From positions 62,001-126,000 of the forward strand of contig NZ_JAJAQI010000010.1 in NCBI RefSeq assembly GCF_020523605.1: a stretch of DNA of 64,000 nt, written 5' to 3'. This DNA comes from Roseicella aerolata. GTDB taxonomy: Bacteria; Pseudomonadota; Alphaproteobacteria; Acetobacterales; Acetobacteraceae. Of the stretch, positions 54,623-64,000 are shown one piece after another. A program made the position numbers and the translations under genes. Numbering within the stretch: the stretch's first letter is position 1; every line of letters starts with the position of its first letter. Under the pieces are notes generated by a model. The model did not search any database and was not told the origin of the DNA. It worked only from the letters and a program-made list of their open reading frames with translations.

Positions 54623-56230
54623 ATGCAGCACCCCATGCGCCGCGTCCTGCTCCTCCTGCTGCCGGTCCTTCTCCTCGGAGCCGGGCTGGCCTCGCTCGGC
54701 AGGCCGGCCGCCACGGCGCTGAACCTGCCCTGGCCCGGCCAGGCGGTGGCGCCGGACGGGCCGCGGCTGCGCACGGCCGTGGTGGACCGGGGCAGCATCA
54801 CCGCCGCGGTCGCGGCGACCGGCACGGTCAACCCGCTGGTCACCGTCTCGGTCGGCAGCCAGCTTTCCGGCCAGATCCGGGAGCTGCTGGCGGATTTCAA
54901 CACCCGCGTCCGGGCCGGCCAGCCCGTGGCGCGGCTGGACACCCAGCAGCTCGAGGCGAAGCGCGCCGCCGCCGCCGCGGATGTGGAGGCGGCCGAGATC
55001 GGCGTGCTGGTGGCGCGCGCCGCGGCCGAGAAGGCGGAGGCCGATGCCGCCTCCGCCGTCGCCCAGCTCCGCGCCGCCGAGGCCGGGGCGGCGCGCGACG
55101 AGGCCGCGCTGCGCGATGCCGATTACGAGGCGCGCCGGACCGAGGAGCTGCGCCGCGGCGGCACCGGCGCGGTGCGGGACGCGGTCCGGGCCGGCTTCAT
55201 GCAGGAGAAGGCGCGCGCCGACCTCGCCAATGCCCGGGCCCAGATGGCGGAGAAGGAAGCCGGGCGCCTCTCGGCCGAGGCGGCGGCGCGCACCGCCCGC
55301 GCCCAGGTCCGGGCGGCCGAGGCGGCGCTGGCGCAGCGGATCGCGCAGCTGCGGCAGGTGGAGGTGGACCTTTCCTTCGCCACCATCCGCTCCCCCATCG
55401 ACGGCGTGGTCATCTCCCGCAACGTCGATCTGGGGCAGACGGTGGCGGCCAGCTTCCAGGCGCCGGTGCTCTTCACCATCGCCGCCAGCCTGGACGAGGT
55501 GGAGGTCTGGGCGACGGTGGACAAGGCCGATATCGGCCGCATCCGCCCGGGGCAGGAGGTGCCCTTCACCGTCGCCGCCTTCCCGGGGGAGACGCTGCCG
55601 GGCCGGGTGAAGGAGATCCGGCTGGCCGCCGTCACCATCAGCAATGTCGTCACCTATACCGTCGTCGTCTCCGTCCCCAATCCGGGCGGGCGGCTGCTGC
55701 CGGGCATGACCGCGACGCTGCGCATCGTCACCGACCACCGGCCCGATGTGCTGCGGGTGCCGAATGCCGCGCTGCGCTGGCGGCCGCGCGGGGAGGGGGC
55801 GGGCGCCGCCTCCGGCAGCCCGATCGAGCAGGCGCTGCGCGAGATGCCGGACCTGACCGCGGCGCAGCAGGCGGAGATCGCCGCCGCCCAGGCCGAGGCG
55901 CGCGAGCGGACCGAGGCGGTCCCCCGCCATGCCGAGGGCCGGCAGCAGCAGGTGGCGGCGATCCGCCAGCGCCTGCTGGCCCGCCTCAACGCCATCCTGA
56001 CGCCGGAGCAGCGCCTGCGCCTGTCCGAGGCGCGCGGCGCCCGCGGCGGCGCGGGCACGGTCTGGGTGGTGGACGGGGAGGGGCCGCCGCGCCCGGTGCC
56101 GGTCCGCACCGGCGCGACGGACGGGAATGTCACGGAAATCCTCGCCGGCGCGCTTGCGCCCGGCCAGGCGGTGGCGGTGGGGCAGGAGCGGCAGAACGCC
56201 CCCGCCCAGGCCGCGGCACGGCCCTTCTGA
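54623..56230 (+). CDS. MacA-type periplasmic adaptor (HlyD family)
   Basis: 535 residues. N-terminal membrane anchor (LLLLLPVLLLGAGLASLG). Barrel-sandwich hybrid halves at about 60-110 (GTVNPLVTVSVGSQLSGQI) and 250-275 (IRSPIDGVVISRNVDLG), with a long alpha-hairpin (about 110-245) between, rich in Ala and Glu. An insertion of about 110 residues (about 390-500) between the beta-barrel and the last strand is not usual for MacA. It links the MacB-type exporter to an outer-membrane channel, which is not in the window. Confidence 0.87.
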   Translation: MQHPMRRVLLLLLPVLLLGAGLASLGRPAATALNLPWPGQAVAPDGPRLRTAVVDRGSITAAVAATGTVNPLVTVSVGSQLSGQIRELLADFNTRVRAGQPVARLDTQQLEAKRAAAAADVEAAEIGVLVARAAAEKAEADAASAVAQLRAAEAGAARDEAALRDADYEARRTEELRRGGTGAVRDAVRAGFMQEKARADLANARAQMAEKEAGRLSAEAAARTARAQVRAAEAALAQRIAQLRQVEVDLSFATIRSPIDGVVISRNVDLGQTVAASFQAPVLFTIAASLDEVEVWATVDKADIGRIRPGQEVPFTVAAFPGETLPGRVKEIRLAAVTISNVVTYTVVVSVPNPGGRLLPGMTATLRIVTDHRPDVLRVPNAALRWRPRGEGAGAASGSPIEQALREMPDLTAAQQAEIAAAQAEARERTEAVPRHAEGRQQQVAAIRQRLLARLNAILTPEQRLRLSEARGARGGAGTVWVVDGEGPPRPVPVRTGATDGNVTEILAGALAPGQAVAVGQERQNAPAQAAARPF

Positions 56231-56960
56231 TGCTGATCGAGACCGAGGGGCTCAGCCGGCACTACGCCGCCGGGGAGGGGAGTGTGGTGGCGCTCAGCGA
56301 CGTCACGCTCGGCATCCCGCCGGGCGAGCTGGTGGCGGCCATGGGACCCTCCGGCTCCGGCAAGTCCACCTTCCTGAACCTGATCGGCTGCCTGGACCGC
56401 CCGACCTCCGGCATCTACCGGCTGATGGGGGAGGATGTGGCGCGCCTCTCTCCCGATGCGCTGGCCGGGCTGCGCAGCCGCCGGCTCGGCTTCGTCTTCC
56501 AGAGCTTCCACCTGCTGCCGCGGCTGGACGCCATGGCGAATGTGGAGCTGCCGATGGTCTATCGCGGCCTGCCCCGCCGGCAGCGGCGGGAGAGGGCGGC
56601 GGCGGCGCTGGACGCGGTCGGGCTCGGCGCGCGGCTGCACCACCGGCCGACCCAGCTTTCGGGTGGGCAGCAGCAGCGCGTCGCCATCGCCCGCGCCCTG
56701 GTCAACGGGCCGGACCTGCTGCTGGCGGATGAGCCGACGGGCGCGCTCGACACCCGCACCGGCCTCGAGATCATGGCGCTGTTCCAGGCGCTGAACCGCT
56801 CGGGCGTCGCCATCCTGATGGTGACGCATGATGCGGAGGTGGCGCGCTACGCCATGCGGGTGCTGCGCTTCCGCGACGGTCGGCTCGTCGCGAACGAGCG
56901 GCAGGCGCCCGCCGATGCGGCGGCCGAGCTGGCGGCGCTGCCGGCGGCGGGACGGGCGGC

Positions 56961-56964
<4 letters not shown>
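56230..56964 (+). CDS. MacB-type ABC exporter, ATP-binding subunit
   Basis: 244 residues; start overlaps the adaptor stop (TGATG). Walker [10 protein letters not shown] at about 39-47, Q-loop [12 protein letters not shown], signature [15 protein letters not shown], Walker [13 protein letters not shown] and H-loop MVTHD. In E. coli MacB this domain is fused to the permease; here it is separate, as in LolD-like systems. Confidence 0.93.
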
Positions 56965-58268
<1,304 letters not shown>

Positions 58269-58270
58269 TC

Positions 58271-58344
58271 GGAGGGGGCTCCGCCCCCTCCGAGCCTCCC
58301 CCGCCAGGGGGCAGGCGACCCCTGGACCCGGCCCGGGTCTGCCC
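58271..58344. terminator. Terminator-like hairpin with conserved tail, copy 2
   Basis: GGAGGGGGC (58271-58279), TCC loop, GCCCCCTCC (58283-58291): a perfect 9-bp stem 2 bases after the permease stop, followed by the tail also seen at 81-126. It lies between convergent operons and also 18 bases 3' of the minus-strand acyltransferase stop. Confidence 0.7.
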
Positions 58345-58362
58345 GATCGGCCGAGGGCAGCC

Positions 58363-59262
58363 TCACCGCCACCGCCGGTGCATCCACAGCCACTGCCCCG
58401 GATGCTCCCGCACCCAGCCCTCGACGATGCGGTTCATCAGCGCCGTCGCGGCCTCGACATCCACCCGGCCCCTGGCGTCGCGCGGCAACTCGATCGCCTC
58501 GGTCAGTTCCAGCCGGAAGCCGCCATCGGGCTCGCGGATCGCCCGCGCGCCATGCACCGGGCAATCGAAGCGCCGCGCCAGATGCGCGACCAGGGGGTTG
58601 GAATAGGCCGGGCGGCCCAGGAAGGGCACGCGCGGGCCGCGGCCGAAGCGCTGGTCGATCAGCATGCCGACATGCAGGCCCTCGTCCAGCGCCTCCATCA
58701 TCCGGATCGGCGCCTCGATCCCGGCCGGGATCAGCCGCCCCATGCTCCCGCTGCGCAACGTGACGATGTCGCGCGCCACATGCGGGTTGTTCGGCCTGCG
58801 GTAGAGCACCGCCGTCGGCAGGCCATGCCGCGCCGCGGCGATGGCCGGCAATTCCCAATTCGCCAGATGGGCGGCGAAGATCAGCGCCGGCCTGCCGTCA
58901 TCCCGCAGCGCGAGGAAGCGTTCCGTCACCTCGGGCGCGATGCGGATGCGCCCCTGCGTGGTCGCTGCCTCGTCGAAATCCCAGAGCCGGTCGAGATGCG
59001 GATACTCCGCCGCGGTGCGGCCGAGATTGTCCCAGGCCTCCCGCGCGATCCGCTCATGCTCGGCAGCCGGCATGTCAGGGAAGGCCTGGCGGATGTTGTC
59101 GAGCGCGGTGCGGTGCACCCGCAGCCGCGGTCCGATGCCGCGCGCGACCCGGGCGCCGAGCGCCGCCGCGCGGTCGGGGCCCAGCAGGCGAACGAGCGTG
59201 AAGAGCCCGCGCACCAGGGCGGCGACCGAGGCATCCGCCGCGCGGCGCAGCCTGGCCTTCAT
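58363..59262 (-). CDS. lpxXL: Lipid A acyltransferase (LpxXL-type)
   Basis: 299 residues from ATG 59262. A membrane-associated acyltransferase of the LpxL/HtrB family; the catalytic His-x4-Glu is HLANWE (His132, Glu137). In Rhizobiales the enzyme at the end of the same gene order transfers a very-long-chain fatty acid from AcpXL to lipid A. Its place as last gene of the acpXL cassette supports LpxXL over the housekeeping LpxL. Confidence 0.82.
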   Translation of the reverse strand: MKARLRRAADASVAALVRGLFTLVRLLGPDRAAALGARVARGIGPRLRVHRTALDNIRQAFPDMPAAEHERIAREAWDNLGRTAAEYPHLDRLWDFDEAATTQGRIRIAPEVTERFLALRDDGRPALIFAAHLANWELPAIAAARHGLPTAVLYRRPNNPHVARDIVTLRSGSMGRLIPAGIEAPIRMMEALDEGLHVGMLIDQRFGRGPRVPFLGRPAYSNPLVAHLARRFDCPVHGARAIREPDGGFRLELTEAIELPRDARGRVDVEAATALMNRIVEGWVREHPGQWLWMHRRWR

Positions 59263-59395
59263 GGTCAGGGGCGGCGCGCCGGAAGCGCGTCCACCCCGGC
59301 CCGGCGCCACGGCGCAGCGGCCTTGGCGACAGGCCGCCAGCCCTGCGCGCCGCGCGGGAGGGGGGAGGCAGGGGCGCGCGACAGGTCCATCGGGG

Positions 59396-60418
59396 CTACA
59401 GCGTCACCACGATCTTGCCGAAGACGCGCCGGCTCTCCAGCCGCTCCAGCGCCCCGGCGAAGCCATCGAGCGGCGTCACCGTGTCCAGCACCGGGGTCAG
59501 CCCGCCCGCCATCTTCGCCAGCCCGTCCGCGATGTTGCGCATGGAGGCGCCGAAGCTGCCGAAGATGCGGAGCTGGCGCTGGAAGACCATCATCAGGTTG
59601 GTCTCGGCCGAGACGCCGCTGGTCGAGCCGCAGGTCACCAGCCGCCCGCCCATCTTCAGCGAGAGCAGGGAGCCCGCCCAGGTCGCGGCGCCCACATGCT
59701 CGAACACCACATCGACGCCACGCTTCCCCGTCACGCGGCGAGCGACGCTCTCGAAGCGGTCGGTGCTGTAGTTCACCACATGGTCGGCGCCGAGCGCGCG
59801 CGCCTGCGCGCATTTCTCGTCCGAGCCGGCGGTCGCGATCACCGTGCAGCCTATCGCCTTGGCCATCTTCACCGCGACGGTGCCGATGCCCGAGCCCGCG
59901 GCCTGGATCAGGATGGTCTCGCCCGGCTCCAGCCTCGCATTGTCGAACAGCATGTGCTCGACGGTCGAGAAGGTGATGGCGGCGCAGGCGGCATCGGTGA
60001 CGGAGATACCCTCGGGCACCGGCACTAGCAGGCGGGCCTCCTGGTTCATCAGTTCCTGCGCGAAGCCGTCGACATGGAAGCCCTTCACCCCCGCGACCTT
60101 CTCGCAGAGATTGTCGCGCCCCTCCCGGCAGGCGCGGCACTGGCCGCAGGTGAGGGCGCCATAGGGCACGGCGAGCTGGCCGAGGCGCCAACCGGCGACG
60201 CCGGGCCCGATCGCCGCGACCTCGCCCACCGCCTCGGCGCCCACGGTCAGCGGCATCTGCCGCTTCGCGAAGGCCATGCCGCGCCAGCCCCAGACATCGA
60301 TGTGATTGAGGGCGACCGCGCGCATGCGGAGCTGCACCTCGCCCGGGCCGGGCGGCGGCGGCGGCTCCATCTCGACCAGGCGCGTGTCGCGGTCCCCGAA
60401 CAGCCGAAGCGCGCGCAT
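59396..60418 (-). CDS. Zinc-binding dehydrogenase of the AcpXL cassette
   Basis: 340 residues; ATG 60418 overlaps the fabF1 stop (TGATG). A medium-chain dehydrogenase: structural-zinc cysteines in CGQCRACREGRDNLC (about 91-105), and nucleotide site QAAGSGIGTVAVKMA. The usual catalytic-zinc cysteine near residue 40 is not seen (NHIDVWGWRG), so it may act as a quinone or enoyl reductase rather than an alcohol dehydrogenase. That would suit the enoyl-reduction step of fatty-acid elongation. Confidence 0.82.
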   Translation of the reverse strand: MRALRLFGDRDTRLVEMEPPPPPGPGEVQLRMRAVALNHIDVWGWRGMAFAKRQMPLTVGAEAVGEVAAIGPGVAGWRLGQLAVPYGALTCGQCRACREGRDNLCEKVAGVKGFHVDGFAQELMNQEARLLVPVPEGISVTDAACAAITFSTVEHMLFDNARLEPGETILIQAAGSGIGTVAVKMAKAIGCTVIATAGSDEKCAQARALGADHVVNYSTDRFESVARRVTGKRGVDVVFEHVGAATWAGSLLSLKMGGRLVTCGSTSGVSAETNLMMVFQRQLRIFGSFGASMRNIADGLAKMAGGLTPVLDTVTPLDGFAGALERLESRRVFGKIVVTL

Positions 60419-61716
60419 CAGGCGGCCGCCCCCAGCACGAGGCACACATTCTGCCCGCCGAAGCCGAAGCTGTTGGACAGCACGCGCTGCACCCGGGCGT
60501 CGCGCGCGACATTCGGCACCACGTCCAGCGGGATCGCCGGGTCGGGCGTCTCGTGGTTGATGGTGGGCGGCAGGCGCTGGTCGCGGATGGTCAGCAGGCT
60601 GAACACCGCCTCGATCGCACCGGCGGCCGAGAGGGTATGGCCGATCATGGACTTGTTGGAGGAAATGGGCGGGCAGCCTTCGCCGAAGACGGCGCGCATG
60701 CCGAGCGTCTCCATCTTGTCGTTCTCCGGCGTGCCGGTGCCATGCGCGTTGACATAGTCGATCTGCCCCGGCTCGAGGCCCGCATCGGCGATCGCCGCGC
60801 GCATGGCGCCGATGATGGCGCCGCCATCCGGGTTGGAGCGCGTGCGGTGGAAGCTGTCCGCCCGCTCGCCCGCGCCCAGCACCAGGCCGAGCACGGTCGC
60901 GCCGCGGGCACGGGCGCTCTCGAGGCTTTCCAGCACCAGCGCCGCCGCGCCCTCGCTCATTACGAAGCCCTCGCGGGTCTTCTCGAAGGGGCGGGAGGCC
61001 CTTGCCGGGTCCTCGTTGCGCGTGGAGAGGGCGGAGAGGAGCGAGAAGCGGATCAGCGCCTCCGGCTGCACGCTGCCCTCGGCGCCGAGGCAGAGCGCGG
61101 CATCCGCCTCGCCGCGCTGGATCGCCTCGAGGCCTAGCTGGATGGCCGAGGCGCCGGTCGCGCAGGCGGTGGTGATCTCGATCGGCGCGCCGCGCGTGCC
61201 GAAGCGGTCGGCGAGCCGTTCGCCGACGCCGCCGAAGAGCGCGCCCTCGAACAACTCGGTCCGGCCGGTCGCCGCGGCGATCAAAGCCGGGTATTTGCTG
61301 CCCTCCGCGCCCACGCCGCCGCGCGCCAGGTCCAGCCGCTGCGGCCACTCCACCTCGACCGGCGGCATGCCGAGGAAGAGCGGGCCCGGGAAGGCGCCCT
61401 TCCTGCCGATGCCGGCGCCGGCGATCGCCTCCTCGGCCGCCAGCGCCGCCATGCGCTCCACCCGCCCGGGCGAGGTGAGGGGCCCGTGCCCCGCCTCCTC
61501 CGGCAGGTCCACCTGGCCGGCGATGGTGGTCTTCAGGTGCTCGGTCGGGAAGCGGGTGATGCGGCGGATGCCGGAGCGGCCGGCAAGCAGCCCCGCCCAA
61601 CTCTCCTCGACGCCGATGCCGAGCGGAGTGACCAGGCCGATGCCGGTGACGGCGACGATGGGCCGCCCGAGATGGTCGCGCGTCGCGCCGGAGGCGCGCG
61701 AATTGCTCTGGGTCAT
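60418..61716 (-). CDS. Beta-ketoacyl-ACP synthase (FabF1-like)
   Basis: 432 residues. The Cys-His-His triad is complete: Cys185 (TACATGAS), His325 (NAHGTGTP) and His360 (SMIGHTLSAAG), with Lys355. It condenses malonyl-ACP with acyl chains, here presumably extending the AcpXL-bound chain. One base separates it from the upstream KS-like gene. Confidence 0.92.
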   Translation of the reverse strand: MTQSNSRASGATRDHLGRPIVAVTGIGLVTPLGIGVEESWAGLLAGRSGIRRITRFPTEHLKTTIAGQVDLPEEAGHGPLTSPGRVERMAALAAEEAIAGAGIGRKGAFPGPLFLGMPPVEVEWPQRLDLARGGVGAEGSKYPALIAAATGRTELFEGALFGGVGERLADRFGTRGAPIEITTACATGASAIQLGLEAIQRGEADAALCLGAEGSVQPEALIRFSLLSALSTRNEDPARASRPFEKTREGFVMSEGAAALVLESLESARARGATVLGLVLGAGERADSFHRTRSNPDGGAIIGAMRAAIADAGLEPGQIDYVNAHGTGTPENDKMETLGMRAVFGEGCPPISSNKSMIGHTLSAAGAIEAVFSLLTIRDQRLPPTINHETPDPAIPLDVVPNVARDARVQRVLSNSFGFGGQNVCLVLGAAA

Positions 61717-61717
61717 G

Positions 61718-62869
61718 TCAGATGGCCTCCATCAGGGCCAGGGCCTCGCCGCGCCAGGCGCCGAAGCCGGTGACCAGGGCCTGCGGCGCCTCGCCGGCCT
61801 GCACCGCCAGAGCGCCAAGCGCCAGATTGGCCGGGAAGGCGGCTTCCACCGCATGGCCGATCAGGTCCGCCGTCTGCCGCACCGGGCCCTGCGCCGGCCC
61901 GGCCTCCCGCAGGCCGGCGAGGAAGCCGGCCTCCGCCCCGGTCGGCACCGCGGCGCCGGTCGCGCCGGAGATCACGGCATAGCCTGGCCTGAGCGGCAGG
62001 CCCTGCGCCAGCGCCGCCGCGGCGGCCTCGGCACTGTCCGCGCCGCGCCGGCGGGCAGCCGCGGTCCGCACCGGGCCGAGCCGGGCGATCCCCGTCGCGC
62101 CACGCGCCCTGGCATGGCTCTCGGTCTCCAGCACCAGGAAGGCCGCGGCGCTGCCGGTAACGAGCCCGCCGCCCGCGGCCTGCCGCGCCGCGACCGGCGC
62201 CCAGGGGCCGCGCCAGAGCTGGCCGGAGGCGGCATAGAGCAGCAGCATGTCCCAGCGCCCGGCGACATAGGCGCCGCCGACCAGGGCGATGTGCGCGCCC
62301 CCCTTGGCTCGCCCCTCGGTCAGCCGCGCCGCCGCGATCCGCACCGCATCCGCCGCCGCGCTCTCCTCCCCCATGAAGGTGCGGGAGGAGCCGGTGACGC
62401 CATGCACGATGGAGATGTTGCCGGCCAGCAGGTTGGAGAGCTGGGCGAGGAACAGGGTCGGGCGCAGGCCGCCCGCCAGCCGCTCGTTCAGCAGCCTGGC
62501 CCCCTCTTCGGGCGGCAGCGCTGCGATCTCGGCGCAGATCGCCTCGTCCAGCGCCGTGTCGCGCTCGCCGCCGCCGGCCGCGACGATCAGGTGCATGTCG
62601 GAGACCAGGCCGCGCGCGCCCGCATGGTCGATGGCGAGGCCGGCGGCATAGGTGCCGAGGCGCTGCCAGGGCTCCATCTGCCGCTGGTCGCCCTTCTTCG
62701 GGATCTGCCGGTCGAGGTCCAGCGCGGGCAGTGGGTGGATGGGGAAGGGCGCGAAGCCCGCTTCATCCACCACGGGCTGGCCGCCGGCCAGCGCCGCGCG
62801 GTGCGCCTCCGGTCCCTCGCCCAGCGAGGAGACGAGGCCGATGCCGGTGATCCAGACCTGGTCCGTCAT
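61718..62869 (-). CDS. Ketosynthase-like protein without catalytic cysteine (FabF2-like)
   Basis: 383 residues with a thiolase fold (VWITGIGLVSSLG at the N-terminus). The nucleophile position reads HGVTGSSRTFMG (about 156-167) with no cysteine, and the first catalytic histidine block is absent. It probably pairs with FabF1 as a non-condensing partner, much as chain-length factors do in type II polyketide synthases, and could set the very long chain length. Confidence 0.8.
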   Translation of the reverse strand: MTDQVWITGIGLVSSLGEGPEAHRAALAGGQPVVDEAGFAPFPIHPLPALDLDRQIPKKGDQRQMEPWQRLGTYAAGLAIDHAGARGLVSDMHLIVAAGGGERDTALDEAICAEIAALPPEEGARLLNERLAGGLRPTLFLAQLSNLLAGNISIVHGVTGSSRTFMGEESAAADAVRIAAARLTEGRAKGGAHIALVGGAYVAGRWDMLLLYAASGQLWRGPWAPVAARQAAGGGLVTGSAAAFLVLETESHARARGATGIARLGPVRTAAARRRGADSAEAAAAALAQGLPLRPGYAVISGATGAAVPTGAEAGFLAGLREAGPAQGPVRQTADLIGHAVEAAFPANLALGALAVQAGEAPQALVTGFGAWRGEALALMEAI

Positions 62870-62873
62870 GTCT

Positions 62874-63332
62874 TCAGTGTCCGGGAAGGCCGATCCGCCC
62901 GGCTTGGGCGCGCATCTCCGCCTCCAGCTCCGGGGCGGGGAAGGGGAGGGTGCGGAAGGTCAGCTCGGCATCGCAGATGCGCTTGCCGTCCGCCGTGATG
63001 CCGGCCTTGGTGACGGCATAGCCGGAACCGTCATGCTCCAGCCGCGCCGAGACCTCCAGCCGCGTCTCCGGGGTGACGAAGCTGCGGAACTTCGCCTCCT
63101 TCACGGAGGAGAGGAAGGGCATGCGGGCGAAGCCGAAGCGGTGCAGCAGCAGGTAGCCGGAGGCCTGGGCCATGGTCTCGACCAGCAGGACGCCCGGCAC
63201 CAGCGGGTGGCCGGGGAAATGTCCCGCGAAGACCGGGCTTTCCCCGGCGGCGGGGACGATCGCCTCGGCGGCGATCGCCTCGGGATCGACCGAGAGCACC
63301 CGGTCGATCATCTGGAAGTATTCGAGGCGCAC
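62874..63332 (-). CDS. 3-hydroxyacyl-ACP dehydratase (FabZ-like)
   Basis: 152 residues from GTG 63332. Hot-dog fold with the active-site helix GHFPGHPLVPGVLLVETMAQ: His42 and Glu52. It dehydrates 3-hydroxyacyl-ACP in elongation. Second gene of the cassette; 9 bases after acpXL. Confidence 0.9.
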   Translation of the reverse strand: MRLEYFQMIDRVLSVDPEAIAAEAIVPAAGESPVFAGHFPGHPLVPGVLLVETMAQASGYLLLHRFGFARMPFLSSVKEAKFRSFVTPETRLEVSARLEHDGSGYAVTKAGITADGKRICDAELTFRTLPFPAPELEAEMRAQAGRIGLPGH

Positions 63333-63341
63333 GGCCCGGTA

Positions 63342-63641
63342 TCAGCCGCCGGCGGCCCCGGGGGATGCCTTCGCCGCCACCAGCTCCTCGATCCGCATCG
63401 CCAGGTTCTTCATGACGAAATACTGCTCGGCCGGGGCCTCGCCATTGTTGACCTCCTGCGTCCAGGCCTCGACCGGGACCTTAATGCCGAAGGCCTTGTC
63501 GATGGCGAAGACGATGTCGAGGAAGTCCAGGCTGTCGATGCCCAGATCATTGATCACATGGCTGTCCGGCGTGATGTTCTCGCGGGGGACGTCGGACGTC
63601 TCCGCGATGATGTCGGCGATGCGGTCGAACGCCGATGCCAT
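63342..63641 (-). CDS. acpXL: Specialised acyl carrier protein AcpXL
   Basis: 99 residues from ATG 63641, with GGAG upstream. The phosphopantetheine site is Ser37 ([11 protein letters not shown]). It is longer than housekeeping AcpP and has the [20 protein letters not shown] segment seen in AcpXL. First gene of the cassette acpXL-fabZ-fabF2-fabF1-adh-lpxXL. Confidence 0.9.
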   Translation of the reverse strand: MASAFDRIADIIAETSDVPRENITPDSHVINDLGIDSLDFLDIVFAIDKAFGIKVPVEAWTQEVNNGEAPAEQYFVMKNLAMRIEELVAAKASPGAAGG

Positions 63642-63860
63642 GGCGAATCTCCGGGGTGAACGGTGAGAGGCGGGTCTTTCGCCCGAACCGGGGCGCTTGT
63701 CCAGCGCCGGTACGACCGGGGCGGGAGACGCATCGGGGCCGGTCCCGGCCGCCCCTGGCCCGGGTGCGGCGGGGCCCGGCTGCGGCCCGCGCCGCCCGTC
63801 CTTGTGTCCGCTCCCCTGCACCCGGATCTGGCACCAAGGCATGGTCGAGGGAGGCATCCC

Positions 63861-64000
63861 ATGCCACGCCGCAGACTGTTCCTGGCAGCGCTGGTCCCGT
63901 TCGCGCTGCCCGCCGCCGGGCAGCCGGCCGATCCCGCCGGGCTGCTGCGGGCCTGGGCGGAGGCCTATGCCAGCAACGACGGTCCGCGCTGCGCGGCGCT
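63861..64000 (+). CDS. Secreted protein, start only (NTF2/SnoaL-like?)
   Basis: 46 residues to the window end. ATG 63861 follows GGGAGG. Signal peptide ([20 protein letters not shown]), then [20 protein letters not shown], which resembles the first helix of DUF4440/SnoaL-like proteins. The family cannot be settled from this piece. Divergent from acpXL. Confidence 0.55.
   Translation, partial: MPRRRLFLAALVPFALPAAGQPADPAGLLRAWAEAYASNDGPRCAA

Overview
The window is about 70% G+C, with the dense, translationally coupled operons and strong G/C third-position bias of a high-GC alphaproteobacterium. Gene content (alphaproteobacterial ChpT/CtrA with a CheA-REC kinase, the acpXL-lpxXL lipid A cassette, flavocytochrome c/SoxYZ, accB/accC next to aroQ) fits Rhodospirillales, most likely an Acetobacteraceae member near Roseomonas. 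This placement is inferred from gene content; no 16S rRNA, tRNA or other marker RNA was seen.

Layout. 0-3.8 kb (minus): efp, suhB-type phosphatase, OmpA-like and MotA/TolQ-like proteins. 3.8-5.7 kb: gene-poor, with a 26-codon candidate gene, a hypothetical protein and an apparent LexA-type promoter. 5.7-11.7 kb (minus): serA, a DPPY methyltransferase coupled to aat, a Phd-like antitoxin remnant, then aroQ-accB-accC. 11.9-16.7 kb (plus): thiS-thiG, then a sulfur cluster (YeeE transporter, cytochrome c, flavocytochrome c sulfide dehydrogenase, soxY, soxZ). 16.7-19.2 kb: ornithine decarboxylase behind a long promoter-leader that may be a speF-type RNA, and an Lrp/AsnC regulator. 19.3-26.7 kb: two divergent, paralogous peptide-binding proteins, dppBCDF and a coupled 41-residue lipoprotein. 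27-32 kb (minus): MFS transporter, NAD kinase, a nitrilase with a 27-bp minisatellite at its 3' end, moaA and a DUF3553 protein.

32.2-41.4 kb is a signalling and motility block: chpT, cheA (REC fusion)-cheW-cheY-cheB-cheR, divergent ctrA, and fliI-fliJ. 41.5-44 kb holds Phe/Tyr catabolism (phhA, hpd) with a divergent Lrp regulator. 44-47.7 kb is a three-gene operon of coiled-coil and membrane proteins of unknown function. 47.8-54.6 kb has a PhzS-like flavin monooxygenase, a beta-lactamase-fold hydrolase, a 3-hydroxyisobutyrate dehydrogenase-like enzyme, an HWE histidine kinase and a PanE-like reductase. 54.6-58.3 kb is a MacAB-type exporter. 58.4-63.6 kb (minus) is the six-gene cassette acpXL-fabZ-fabF2-fabF1-adh-lpxXL, known in Rhizobiales for making and attaching a very-long-chain fatty acid to lipid A. 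The last 140 bases begin a secreted protein.

Between genes there are at least three families of dispersed repeats: a modular hairpin element (about 18.4, 26.8, 53.3 and perhaps 28.2 kb), a short palindrome (about 2.06 and 19.2 kb), and a terminator-like hairpin with a conserved tail (about 0.1 and 58.3 kb).
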